Shown: positions 40,215 to 48,774 of the stretch, one piece after another
How positions within the stretch are numbered: position 1 is the first letter of the stretch
How the letters are laid out: each line of letters opens with the position of its first letter
Assembly (NCBI GenBank): GCA_903892415.1
Contig: CAITIQ010000291.1
Location: forward strand, 1 to 64,000
DNA from: an uncultured delta proteobacterium
GTDB taxonomy: Bacteria > Myxococcota_A > Polyangia > Polyangiales > Polyangiaceae
Length of the DNA: 64,000 nucleotides
Reading direction: 5' to 3'
The notes under the pieces: generated by a model
Databases searched by the model: none
What the model saw: the letters and a program-made list of their open reading frames with translations, nothing else
Told to the model about the DNA's origin: nothing
Position numbers and translations under genes: made by a program

Positions 40215-41891
40215 TTAGAGGGGAGAGAAGGAAATTCCCTGAGGCAAAAAGCCAACGGTGTTGCGATAGCCAGCCACAGGCGCCTCCTGGACTTGTGCTG
40301 CGATGTTTGGAGTGCCGTTGTACTTGCCTATCAAAAGAGCGCCGCACTCCGTGGGGATGAGTCGCATATAGGGCCGCCCCTCGCCGGCCGCATCGATTTG
40401 TGCGGCGCTAACTGGGATTCCGCCGTTGGGCTCCGTCGGGTTGAGGCCCAAGAACAAGGAAGGCGCCGCGAAGGCGGTTGTATTGACGACGGTGGTGCTC
40501 TCGGCGTCAACCGCGTGGCCAAGAAGGATTCTGCTCCCTTGTGCTTCCGGCAAGAGCGCGAAGGACGATAGATGAAAGTGCGTCTCCGAGTTGCCAGTAT
40601 TGATCGTGTTGCCCCAGATCGGCTTCCAACCGCCATCGCTTACGTCTAGGAGGCTGAGGTAGCTGGATGCGCCGGTGGTTAGCGGCGCGGTCATCTGATT
40701 CCCATTAGGTAAGCCGAACAATAGCGGCGTAGTGTCGCTCCCCCCGTGAACCCGGCCCGCAACCAGAACACCCGCTGCTGCCTTGATTAGGCGCATGCCG
40801 AAGACCTGGCGCGTTGGGTGAAAGATAGCCGTCGTCTGTGGACCGACCAGGTCGCCTGTGGACTGGAGTGGAGCGTCAAAGCGGAGGACGACGGAGATAT
40901 AGTTGCTTGTAGCGTCCGGCGCTATGGGAACCACCGGCAAGGTTCCCTTGTAGGCGCCCGTAATGTATAGCTTTTTGTCATCCAACAATACATCGTTGAA
41001 TAGCCCGTCACTCCCCGGGAGCTCCCAGTCTTGATAGTGCGTGAGGGCGCCGGCTGCATCGAGTCGTGCGGCGAATGGGGCGTAATTGGCGCCTGTATGG
41101 CGAGGTAAATTCTCAAAGCTAACGTCGCCGCGGAGTGAGCCAACCAGCACGAGTCCTCCAGGCGTTTCCACTCCGCCAGTAAAGACACCCGCGCCTGCCC
41201 CCGTGAGCTGCTTGGCCCACTGCGGCGATCCGTTGTGATCGACCATTAGAGCGAAGCCGTCTTCGTTGCCTTCCATCTCGAAGGAGCCGAGCCCGTTGAT
41301 GGTCAACGCTTGTCCGGGGCTCGTTGGAACGTCGTGAAATAGCACCAGTGCTCCGTCAGAGAGGCCGATAACGCGGTTCAGCTGCAAGTTTGAAGACCCA
41401 TCCACGCGTAAGTTCCAAGCCGGTGCGCCGTTACGATCGAAGGAAGCAATCAACAACGAGGACGCTCCCTGCGGCGCGGCTGGCAGCGAAACGCCGTCAA
41501 ACGTGAACGACTGATTGAAGGTACCAGCAACAACTGTATTGCCAGTCTCAAAGGAGAAGAATCCGTCGGGCAACGCCGAAAGCTGCAGCTCTGCACCGTC
41601 GTCTCCGAAGTGGCCAATGAAGGTAGTTTCTGGGCATCCACCGCCTGCTCCACCAGCGCCGCCGCCCACTCCGCCAGTTCCTCCACTGGTTCCACCGCCC
41701 CCGCTCGCACCGGCGCCGCCGCCGCCGCTCGCGCCCGCGCCGCCGCTCGCACCCGTGCCCCCCGCGTTTTCCGAAGCCCCGGTGTATTCAGGCAAAATAC
41801 AAGCCGATACGCTGAGTAGAAGTAATAGTTGGCTAAGGCTGGTCGCGGGGGAAAGGCCGGTCACAGTACGAATATAGAACGAAGGCGCCAA
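40215..41891 (-). CDS. Hypothetical lipoprotein with Gly-rich linker and propeller-like repeats
   Basis: 558 residues. The signal peptide ends LLSVSAC. A linker of about 60 residues is almost only Gly, Ala, Ser and Thr. The body repeats strands with the pattern LIASFDRNGAPAWNLRV, ALMVDHNGSPQWAKQL, FAARLDAAGALTHYQDW, as in the delta-60 or SBBP-like beta-propeller repeats of myxobacterial surface proteins. No enzyme motif. Same strand as the lipoprotein gene at 38906, 62 bases upstream of its start. Confidence 0.62.
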   Translation of the reverse strand: MAPSFYIRTVTGLSPATSLSQLLLLLSVSACILPEYTGASENAGGTGASGGAGASGGGGAGASGGGGTSGGTGGVGGGAGGAGGGCPETTFIGHFGDDGAELQLSALPDGFFSFETGNTVVAGTFNQSFTFDGVSLPAAPQGASSLLIASFDRNGAPAWNLRVDGSSNLQLNRVIGLSDGALVLFHDVPTSPGQALTINGLGSFEMEGNEDGFALMVDHNGSPQWAKQLTGAGAGVFTGGVETPGGLVLVGSLRGDVSFENLPRHTGANYAPFAARLDAAGALTHYQDWELPGSDGLFNDVLLDDKKLYITGAYKGTLPVVPIAPDATSNYISVVLRFDAPLQSTGDLVGPQTTAIFHPTRQVFGMRLIKAAAGVLVAGRVHGGSDTTPLLFGLPNGNQMTAPLTTGASSYLSLLDVSDGGWKPIWGNTINTGNSETHFHLSSFALLPEAQGSRILLGHAVDAESTTVVNTTAFAAPSLFLGLNPTEPNGGIPVSAAQIDAAGEGRPYMRLIPTECGALLIGKYNGTPNIAAQVQEAPVAGYRNTVGFLPQGISFSPL

Positions 41892-41967
41892 GCTGTGCAG
41901 AGGCTTGCGCGCCGACTGTCCGTTAGCTGCAGCTCAGCGACCGGAACTTACGAGGAGCAGGGGCTTG

Positions 41968-42129
41968 ATGTCGCTGTTTCTCGTGACGGCATGTCGAGAT
42001 GCATTGTTCGCGCTCACCATAGGCAAACCCAAGCTCGAGCAGCTCGAGCGCGAATTGCTGGCGGCACAACCTGAGCCGCTGGATGTCGAGGCACGTCGTT
42101 TTGCCTTCAACCTCCTGCGCGGAGGCTAG
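41968..42129 (+). CDS. Small hypothetical protein
   Basis: 53 residues from an ATG at 41968 with an AGGGG ribosome binding site. A longer in-frame start at 41905 is possible. It is helical, charged in the middle (KPKLEQLERELLAAQ), with no motif. The stop overlaps that of the convergent transporter gene by 4 bases. Confidence 0.35.
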   Translation: MSLFLVTACRDALFALTIGKPKLEQLERELLAAQPEPLDVEARRFAFNLLRGG

Positions 42130-43514
42130 GCTGCCAGCTCCGTCCGCTTCTTGTTCTCGCGGCCGATGACCACGGCTGTCACCACCCAAACCAACACCAC
42201 GCACACGTTGACCACCGCATAGGTGCGTACGCCAAAGCCGAGCGCGATGAAGCCAAGCGATGCACCGCTCGAGAGTAGATCTCCGATACGGACGATGAAC
42301 GAATCGATCGTCATCTTGGCGTTGTACTTTTGTTCGCGAGAAGTAGGCAGCCAGAGCGCCTGCTTCGTCGTGTTGTAGAGCGAGTAGTCGGTGCCGTTCT
42401 CTCCGATCTTGGCCAATCGAACAAACGCCAGCGCCGGGAAAAGCGCGATACCCCCGTAAGCGATCAAGCCAATCAGCGGCAAAGAAAGCAAAGCCGCACG
42501 AATCCCGAGATACTTGAAGATGCGCGAGACGAAGAAGAGCTGTGTCACAGCGCCAATCAGGTTGGTCCAAAAGAAGAAATCTGCTCGAAAAGGGCCGACA
42601 AATGCCTTGATCGCGGCCTTCTGTGCGTTTTCATCGAGGCTCTCATAGTTCGGCGTAGAGCGTTTTGCCTCCTCTAGAATAGTTAGGTCAAAGATCGTCT
42701 CGCCCGTACTGTTGACCACGTTCAGCAAAAGAATCAGCGCCGCGATCAGCAGTAGATATTTATCTTCGAGTAGAAGGGCGAAGCCGTTTTTTCCCGCCAT
42801 AGGCGGCTCTGCTGCGGCCGACGCAGGTCTGCGCGAGCCCTCTCGAGTGTTAGCAAACCAGCTAAGTCCCAAGCAGACCATGAGGATGCCCGCCGAAACC
42901 AGCATGGTAACGTAGGGGCTTACGTTGGGCGGGCTGAGCTTGTCGTCGGGATTGGAGTTCTGCGCGAACCACTTCGCGAGATAAGAGCCAGCGACGGCGC
43001 CTACGGACGAGCCAATGCCGATGATTGCGAAAAGCCGTTTGCCTTGGTCTGGCGTGTAAAGATCGTTCGCTAGTGACCAAAACTGCGCGATGACACACAG
43101 GCTGAAGCAACCGAGCCAAACGAAGAAGGCAAAGCCGACGTATGGAACTTTAAGCAGCGCGAGCAGCCAGAACAGCACGAGATTGGAGGCAAAGAACACT
43201 AGCGTGACCGTGATCAAGGTCATGCGTGGAAGCCGTTTCACGAGCGACGCGTAGGCGGGGACAAACCCCATCAGCACCAGCGCCTGTACGAACGTGGCGT
43301 AGTTCTTCAGCTCGACTCCGCCGCCCTCCAGAATCAGTGGCTCACGCACGGTCTTGAGCAGGTAGTAGGCCACCAGCATGAGGAACACGTCGGCCAACAG
43401 CACCAAGGCCGTGAGCCCTTCCCCCGGCATCACCTCGGCAAAGAGCGACAGGAGCAGATCGATCGGGCTCTTCTTGCCTTCTTGGGGTGACGCACTGGCC
43501 TCGTTCTCAGACAT
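42126..43514 (-). CDS. ATP/ADP-translocase (NTT, Npt1/Npt2) family transporter
   Basis: 462 residues, about twelve membrane helices. It matches the nucleotide transporter family first known from Rickettsia, Chlamydia and plastids: LLADVFLMLVAYYLLKTVREPLIL near 40, FWSLANDLYTPDQGKRLFAIIGIGSSVGAVAGSYLA near 145, and TDYSLYNTTKQALWLPTSREQKYNAKMTIDSFIVRIGD near 375. Free-living members occur, but their substrates are mostly unknown. It is transcribed away from the PycTM-like gene, with about 115 bases between starts. Confidence 0.82.
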   Translation of the reverse strand: MSENEASASPQEGKKSPIDLLLSLFAEVMPGEGLTALVLLADVFLMLVAYYLLKTVREPLILEGGGVELKNYATFVQALVLMGFVPAYASLVKRLPRMTLITVTLVFFASNLVLFWLLALLKVPYVGFAFFVWLGCFSLCVIAQFWSLANDLYTPDQGKRLFAIIGIGSSVGAVAGSYLAKWFAQNSNPDDKLSPPNVSPYVTMLVSAGILMVCLGLSWFANTREGSRRPASAAAEPPMAGKNGFALLLEDKYLLLIAALILLLNVVNSTGETIFDLTILEEAKRSTPNYESLDENAQKAAIKAFVGPFRADFFFWTNLIGAVTQLFFVSRIFKYLGIRAALLSLPLIGLIAYGGIALFPALAFVRLAKIGENGTDYSLYNTTKQALWLPTSREQKYNAKMTIDSFIVRIGDLLSSGASLGFIALGFGVRTYAVVNVCVVLVWVVTAVVIGRENKKRTELAA

Positions 43515-43630
43515 CGCGCGATGCTAACGCGGCGGGATCTCCGGAGGCCAAGAAAGGACTGTCGGACTCACCCAATCGATCGGCAAGCGCTTTCCAGAAG
43601 CCTCCAGGGCCGACTACTCTCAACGACTCG

Positions 43631-44257
43631 ATGGATGAAGGTACGGCTGAGCCACAGCTCGGAGCACAAAGCACGACGGCTGTGACTGGATCCGCGGAAG
43701 CTGCGCCGGTGAAGGTCAAGACGCGCAAGCCGAGCGCTGAGACCACCTTTCGTGTGCTGCTCCAAGAGCAGATGAACCTCACGACGTTGGCCGATAGCAA
43801 GGCCAACATGATGATTCAGATCAACGGTCTCATCATGTCGATCATGTTGGCGTCGAGCAGCATTATTCTTCACACCAAGATCTGGCTCATCCTTCCTTGC
43901 GCCTCCCTAGCCGCAACCGCGCTCTTGTCGATCATCTTCGCAGTGCTGGTGGTGCGACCACAGCTGCAAAGGCCTCGCCACATAGGCGCCCAAGAACTCG
44001 ATGCTGGGCGCGGCAACCTCCTCTTCTTCGGCAACTTCGGTCGTTTGCAGGAAGAAGAGTTCGTTCAGCGAATGAAGGACCTCTTCGCCGATGATGACCG
44101 CGTTTACGAGCATTTGAGTCGGCACATGCACGCGCTTGGTTACGTTCTGCTCGGCAAGTTTCGTCTGCTGCGCTTTGCCTATTTGGTTTTTTTGGTCGGG
44201 CTGTGCCTAAGCGGCGCGCTGTTTGTCTTCGGTTTGATCATGACGAGGTACTCGTGA
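43631..44257 (+). CDS. PycTM-like (DUF5706) membrane protein
   Basis: 208 residues from the ATG at 43631; a longer frame would overlap the divergent transporter gene. After a charged N-terminus comes FRVLLQEQMNLTTLADSKANMMIQINGLIMS, two membrane helices, GRGNLLFFGNFGRLQEEEF, and a final helix (LRFAYLVFLVGLCLSGALFVFGL). This is the arrangement of DUF5706/PycTM, the membrane effector of Pycsar cyclic-pyrimidine defence, where it is often fused to or beside other domains. No cyclase is nearby, so a defence role is not supported here. It overlaps the next gene by 4 bases. Confidence 0.75.
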   Translation: MDEGTAEPQLGAQSTTAVTGSAEAAPVKVKTRKPSAETTFRVLLQEQMNLTTLADSKANMMIQINGLIMSIMLASSSIILHTKIWLILPCASLAATALLSIIFAVLVVRPQLQRPRHIGAQELDAGRGNLLFFGNFGRLQEEEFVQRMKDLFADDDRVYEHLSRHMHALGYVLLGKFRLLRFAYLVFLVGLCLSGALFVFGLIMTRYS

Positions 44258-46461
44258 GTCGGTTGCTACGCGCGCACACGCTTGGTGTGGCGTTGGTTTT
44301 GGCGTCGTTCTCCTGCAAGCCCGCAGACCCGGTTGTGCTCCCACCCGACCTAACGGGCAAGCAGCCACCACGCCTCCTCGACGGTGGCCTCGGGATCAGC
44401 GCCATTGATAGCATCGAGGCATTCGACAGGTTCTCCTATCGCGATGGCGGTCTGTTGCTTCCGGGGCGCACGCTGAAGTTCTTGATCGATCGGCGTGATC
44501 CGCAGAAGCCAGCTGTCTACTTCATGAACTCAAACTTCACCGACGCGCGCGGTGAGAGGCCCGAATCTGCCAAGTATCACTTCCCGTTCGCCGAACGAGT
44601 GCTCGCGAATTTTTCCGAGACGCTGAAGTCCTTTGGCGCTGTGACCTACGATGTCCAGGACAAGCGCTACGTCGCAGGGTCGATTCAAACCTACTACTTG
44701 AACGGCAACACCGACCCGCTCTACGGCATTCAGTTCTTTCCGCAAGACGTCGCTCGCGAGGAGATGATCGCTGAAACGGTGCGAACCTTGTTACCGCAGT
44801 TTCGCATCCCGGGCGCTAAGCTCGCGTTCGTCGCGACAGGGCTGCAGCAGCACGTAGGCGGCGAGATAGCTGCTGAGCTCGAGCGCGAGGGGGCTCCGTT
44901 TCGCTCGCTTGACGATGTGCTCGGTGCCACCGACTTCATCCCGCTCAACCGCGGCGAAGCCTGGGGCTTCTTACGCATGTTCCCGAAGGATCCGGACGCA
45001 CTCTCTCCGCTCGACATTCCGGTCTTCAATGAACTCCCTCTCGACCTTTCGGTGGTCGCCGGGACCATCACGCACGCCTATCAAGATCCGACCTCGCACG
45101 TGAACCTCAAGTCGAAGGAGCGCGGTACGCCTAACATGGTGCTGCGCAGCGCCGGGCCGACGCATGAAGAGCTCGCTAAGTGGGTTGATAAGCCGGTCCA
45201 CCTGACCGTCGAGGTGGATGGCTTCAAGCTCGAGGCGGCCAGCGAAGAGAAGGTCCGCGCCGTTCACGCTGCGCGCACCGCACGGCCTTGGTTGGCGCTG
45301 CCGTACTCACCGTCGGATGAGCTGATCTCCTACGCGGACATGTGTCCCAAAGATCCAGCGGACTGCGTGCGCCTGACGCCCATTGTTGGTGGCAAGGCCG
45401 CAAGCCTCGGCTTCCTGACGAACGGTGACGTCTTGGGTCGTACGACCGACGCTGAGAGTCTGAGTGCGCGTTACGGCTATGATCTGGTGCCAGCTGGGCT
45501 CGGCGTCCCCTTCAAGTTTTACCGGGACTTCGTTGAGTATGCCCCCAATCAGGAGCTGCGGGCTGCGCTCAAGGTCCTCATTGAAGGTGCAAAGCAGGGT
45601 GACCTCCCGCCGAAGGAGCTCTCAGCGCGCGCGGAGAAGGTTCGCGATTTGTTCCTGGCGTCGAGCTTTCCGCCGGGCATGGTCGAGCGAGTCCAAAAGC
45701 GAATCAGCGAAGTCCTGCCGGGTGTTCCGAAGGTCAAGGTGCGCTCCAGCGCCAACGCTGAAGACATGCCAAACTTCGACGGAGCGGGCCTTTATTCGAG
45801 CTTTGCGGCCAACCTCAAGAAGTCGGATGACGCCGACGCTGTTTGCAAGATCGTATCGGAAGGGGTGAAGTCGAAGGTGAAGCCGAAGACGCTCGCTTGC
45901 GCCATGAAGGCAGTGTTCGGCAGCGTGTGGAACAAGCGCGCGATCGAAGAGCGGTCCTTCGCCAGGCTGGATCACTCCACCGCGTTGATGGCCTTCGCGA
46001 TCGTCGCTGACTACGAACTAGAGGAGCCAGTAGCGGCAAACTCGGTGGTGGTCACGCGGGTCATCAACTCGCAGAACGTTTACGGCTACACCTTGGCGAA
46101 CCAGAAGGGCAACGTTCTGGTAACCAATCCCGAGCCCGGTACCTTGGCCGAGAACGTCATCGCGGCTTTCAATGAACCAGGGGAGCCGCCCTCGTTTGCT
46201 GTTACGCGCTTCGCAACGCCGGTCGCTGGCGAGCCGCCGCTCAAGGCGCCGGTGCTCTCGGATAAGGCGTTACGCCAGCTGGTAGAGATCACGCGCACCG
46301 CGGAGATTGCGTACTGTCGTGCGCGTCCCGACTACTACGAGAACGACTGTCGTTACGCTCCTGCGGATCCAAATAAAACTCGAGCGCTCGACTTCGAATT
46401 GAAACTGCTCGAGGGCGGTCACTTCATCTGCAAACAGATGCGGGAATTCTCGGGTCGCTAG
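44254..46461 (+). CDS. PEP/pyruvate-binding domain (PPDK N-terminal, ATP-grasp-like) lipoprotein
   Basis: 735 residues from the GTG at 44254, which overlaps the PycTM-like stop. The signal peptide ends ASFSC, a lipobox. Residues about 380-640 match the nucleotide-binding half of pyruvate phosphate dikinase and PEP synthase: GGKAASLGFL near 385, VKVRSSANAEDMPNFDGAGLYSSF near 500, and NVLVTNPEPGTLAENV. The swivelling phosphohistidine domain and the PEP-binding barrel are absent. The N-terminal 350 residues are unknown. An ATP-binding fold on an exported lipoprotein is unexpected; a non-catalytic or ATP-sensing role are both inferences. Confidence 0.78.
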   Translation: MSRLLRAHTLGVALVLASFSCKPADPVVLPPDLTGKQPPRLLDGGLGISAIDSIEAFDRFSYRDGGLLLPGRTLKFLIDRRDPQKPAVYFMNSNFTDARGERPESAKYHFPFAERVLANFSETLKSFGAVTYDVQDKRYVAGSIQTYYLNGNTDPLYGIQFFPQDVAREEMIAETVRTLLPQFRIPGAKLAFVATGLQQHVGGEIAAELEREGAPFRSLDDVLGATDFIPLNRGEAWGFLRMFPKDPDALSPLDIPVFNELPLDLSVVAGTITHAYQDPTSHVNLKSKERGTPNMVLRSAGPTHEELAKWVDKPVHLTVEVDGFKLEAASEEKVRAVHAARTARPWLALPYSPSDELISYADMCPKDPADCVRLTPIVGGKAASLGFLTNGDVLGRTTDAESLSARYGYDLVPAGLGVPFKFYRDFVEYAPNQELRAALKVLIEGAKQGDLPPKELSARAEKVRDLFLASSFPPGMVERVQKRISEVLPGVPKVKVRSSANAEDMPNFDGAGLYSSFAANLKKSDDADAVCKIVSEGVKSKVKPKTLACAMKAVFGSVWNKRAIEERSFARLDHSTALMAFAIVADYELEEPVAANSVVVTRVINSQNVYGYTLANQKGNVLVTNPEPGTLAENVIAAFNEPGEPPSFAVTRFATPVAGEPPLKAPVLSDKALRQLVEITRTAEIAYCRARPDYYENDCRYAPADPNKTRALDFELKLLEGGHFICKQMREFSGR

Positions 46462-46488
46462 TTTGCAGAAACGGCGCTGAAGCGCGGC

Positions 46489-47007
46489 TCACCCTTCGAA
46501 CCTTCGTCTCTCGAGCGTAGCGCCCGAGGCCCCTGCCTTGACGACGAAGAGATCGCCGTAGTCGTCGTCGCCGAGCTGGGGCGGCTCAGCCAAACCGAGC
46601 GCTGCGGCAATCTCTGGAACCGTGTTCGAGTGCCCTGCGACGAGCACGTGTTTACCGCCATAGGTCTTCAGCTTTGCGATCAGCGCCGGCGTGTCATCGG
46701 CCTTCATGATCTCCACGCTGAGCCCTTGCGCTTTTGCGGTGGGCGCGACTGTGTCCTGCGTGCGCCGCCATTCACTCGCGAAGATCGCGCTCAGCTTTAC
46801 CGCAGAGAGGGTGGTCGCAAGGGCGGCTGCTCGGACCGAACCCTTCTCTGAAAGTGCAGGGTCCTTGTCTTTGCTGCCGTCGAGCGGAACGGCCTTTTCG
46901 GCGTGCCGTACCAGATGAACCGTAACGGCGTCGGGCCCGCACCCGAGCGCAAAGAGCCCAGTCGCTTGCACCGCCATCAACGCCAACGCTTCACGTCGCG
47001 AGAACAT
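46489..47007 (-). CDS. Histidine phosphatase (phosphoglycerate-mutase-like) lipoprotein
   Basis: 172 residues from the ATG at 47007. The signal peptide has SRRE and ends LFALGC, a lipobox. The catalytic motif VRHAEK gives the phosphohistidine. The downstream SEWRRTQDT supplies the conserved Arg, and the second His is in VAGHSN. Histidine phosphatases of this SixA/GpmB-like size act on small phosphates or phosphoproteins; the substrate is unknown. It faces the PEP/pyruvate-domain gene convergently. Confidence 0.85.
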   Translation of the reverse strand: MFSRREALALMAVQATGLFALGCGPDAVTVHLVRHAEKAVPLDGSKDKDPALSEKGSVRAAALATTLSAVKLSAIFASEWRRTQDTVAPTAKAQGLSVEIMKADDTPALIAKLKTYGGKHVLVAGHSNTVPEIAAALGLAEPPQLGDDDYGDLFVVKAGASGATLERRRFEG

Positions 47008-47054
47008 GGGCAGAGCCAATCATCGCCTCGAGCCGTTGTCGACCGGGTTCTGGT

Positions 47055-47570
47055 TCAGCGACCCCGAACCCAGGTAGCTGCGTATCGGCACAGCTCAGAA
47101 AATGCTTCATCTTCCGACGTGGAGCGACAGGCGACGAGAAAGGTTGGGCGGCCTGCGATGTGAAAGACCTCCATACGCACCCCGGACCCTTCGGTCGTGT
47201 AGTGGCAGGCCTCGCCCGTCGCTAGCACCGCTACTTCGTGCGCGGCCACAATCTCGCGGCGCTCGCGGGCAGAGTCTTCTGACGCGTTCGCGCAACTTCG
47301 CTTTGACCAGCTTAGAATTGGGACGTTGTCCACATCGGCCACGACAGCCAGCGGCTTTTCGCCTTGTTTGACCAGCGCCAATCCGCCGTTGGCCTCGAGG
47401 TCCGCGCCAGAGGCCCCGTAGCGGGTGCGAGTAAATCCCTCCAGCGCCGGAAGTGAAACTTTGGCGCCCTTCTCACGCTGCATGGTCTGGGGGTCGGCCT
47501 GCGGCTGCCGCTCGTGACGCCGACAGCTCAGCAGCAGTACGAGCCCGATAAGAGCTAACGGGACTCGCAC
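47055..47570 (-). CDS. Hypothetical lipoprotein
   Basis: 171 residues. The signal peptide is short and ends VLLLSC, a lipobox. The body has three Cys (SCAN, EACHY, ACRSTS and LCRYA areas) but no known motif. The end (AFSELCRYAATWVRGR) is a short amphipathic helix. It lies 8 bases downstream of the receiver-domain gene on the same strand. Confidence 0.6.
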   Translation of the reverse strand: MRVPLALIGLVLLLSCRRHERQPQADPQTMQREKGAKVSLPALEGFTRTRYGASGADLEANGGLALVKQGEKPLAVVADVDNVPILSWSKRSCANASEDSARERREIVAAHEVAVLATGEACHYTTEGSGVRMEVFHIAGRPTFLVACRSTSEDEAFSELCRYAATWVRGR

Positions 47571-47578
47571 GACGGCGA

Positions 47579-48130
47579 TCAGCCTGTGCTGGCCTTCGCC
47601 AAGTCGAGCCGCTCGAGCCAGCTCGCGAGCGCCGTATCGAGATGGAGAAGGCCTTTGGTGGTCACCAAAAAGCCGTCTGCACCCGTCGTTCGCATGACGT
47701 CTTCAAGCACTGGAGCGCTGATCGCCGAGATGAGTACGGCTGGTCCGCCAGCAACGTTCCAATGCTGGCGAAACATGCTGACGAGCCGCGGTTCAAACCC
47801 GGGAAGCAACGGGTCAATAAGCAGCAACGTCTTGGTGGGAGCCATCGTCTCTACGAGATGAAAGGCCTCGCCGAAAGAGGCGGCCGCGTGCACCTCTCCC
47901 TCGTGGTTCTCCAGAATTCGGGTTACCCCGCGGCGAATGTCGTTGTCTGGAGCGACCAACAGCGTTCGTAAAGGGCCGTGGGAATGACGGGTGAAGGAGG
48001 CCTTGCGTGTCCGCTGGGAGGGGGGCGCGGAAGAAGCAATGGTCGTATAGCGGCTGCTTGGTTGCGAGCCGACAGATGACACTGTGCCGGACTGCCCCGG
48101 CGCCTTGAACCTTCGATCATCTCCGGTCAT
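47579..48130 (-). CDS. Response-regulator receiver-like protein
   Basis: 183 residues. After a Ser/Thr-rich disordered N-terminus (about 55 residues) comes one receiver fold: LRTLLVAPDND (acidic pair), LLLIDPLLPG with the phospho-acceptor Asp, PAVLISA, and TTKG with the conserved Lys. No output domain follows. Single receiver proteins act as phosphate relays or bind a partner. No histidine kinase is in the window. The stop is 8 bases from the lipoprotein gene. Confidence 0.72.
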   Translation of the reverse strand: MTGDDRRFKAPGQSGTVSSVGSQPSSRYTTIASSAPPSQRTRKASFTRHSHGPLRTLLVAPDNDIRRGVTRILENHEGEVHAAASFGEAFHLVETMAPTKTLLLIDPLLPGFEPRLVSMFRQHWNVAGGPAVLISAISAPVLEDVMRTTGADGFLVTTKGLLHLDTALASWLERLDLAKASTG

Positions 48131-48200
48131 TAGGACTCCTTAGTGTCCGGCTCCAAGCGCGTCAACCTGTCGAGGTGACAATTTATTGAGGGGTAAGAGC

Positions 48201-48691
48201 TCAGTCTGGGCCGAACACTCCGCAGATTCCGCCGTTGCCGTTGGTTGGGATACAGCCTCCCGGTTGGGCCGGGGCGCAGGGTTGGTCACAATCGAACGGC
48301 CCACATTGTGCGGCCACCCAGTCGTCGTAGGCACTGAGCGCTGCAGCGGCGAGCGTTGCGTCCTTCTCATTGAGGAGAATGTTCGGGCAGCCGCAGTTAT
48401 CCCGTCCAACGACGCTACCGTCGCACTGCGGCTCGAGATCGCTGGGTTGCAAACCACAGCTGCACTTACAGCCTTTTCGTACGTCGCCCAGAGTTCGTCA
48501 CAACCAATGACCCCGATCGGTCCAGTGCCCGAGCTGCTCGCTGGCCCGTTGGCTCCTTCGCCGATCGGTCCAGTGCCTGAGCCTTGAGCGCCGCTGCCTT
48601 GGGCGCCCTCGCCGGTCCCGCCCTGATCAAACACAACGTTGCCGCCGCAATGAATCGAGAGCCCCGCCACCACCGCCAGCACCGTTCGCAT
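48201..48691 (-). pseudogene. Cys-rich lipoprotein gene, frameshifted at an A4 run
   Basis: The first frame from 48691 gives a signal peptide ending in CGG, a Gly/Ser linker with GTGPIG repeats, and CDELWATYEK. Near 48474-48477 (TTTT on the plus strand) the frame is lost. Another frame continues with CKCSCGLQPSDLEPQCDG, NCGCPNILLNEKDATLA and a Cys-rich end at 48201, a good match in style to disulfide-rich myxobacterial lipoproteins. A missing A would restore one 163-residue protein. Homopolymer sequencing error or a real disruption are both possible. The remaining first-frame tail to 48140 is out of character. Confidence 0.7.
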
Positions 48692-48774
48692 GCCCCAGTG
48701 TTGCCCATCTCGGAGTCATTTTGTTGGTGATCTTGCGGCAGGCGGCGCCTTCGGCGATGGGTATCATCCCGCCA

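Noticed and set aside
41515..41877. Rightward proline-rich open frame
   Set aside because: It is the reverse of the Gly/Ala-rich linker of the lipoprotein at 40215-41891.
43631..44257. Pycsar anti-phage system
   Set aside because: No uridylate or cytidylate cyclase gene is adjacent; the neighbours are a transporter and a lipoprotein.
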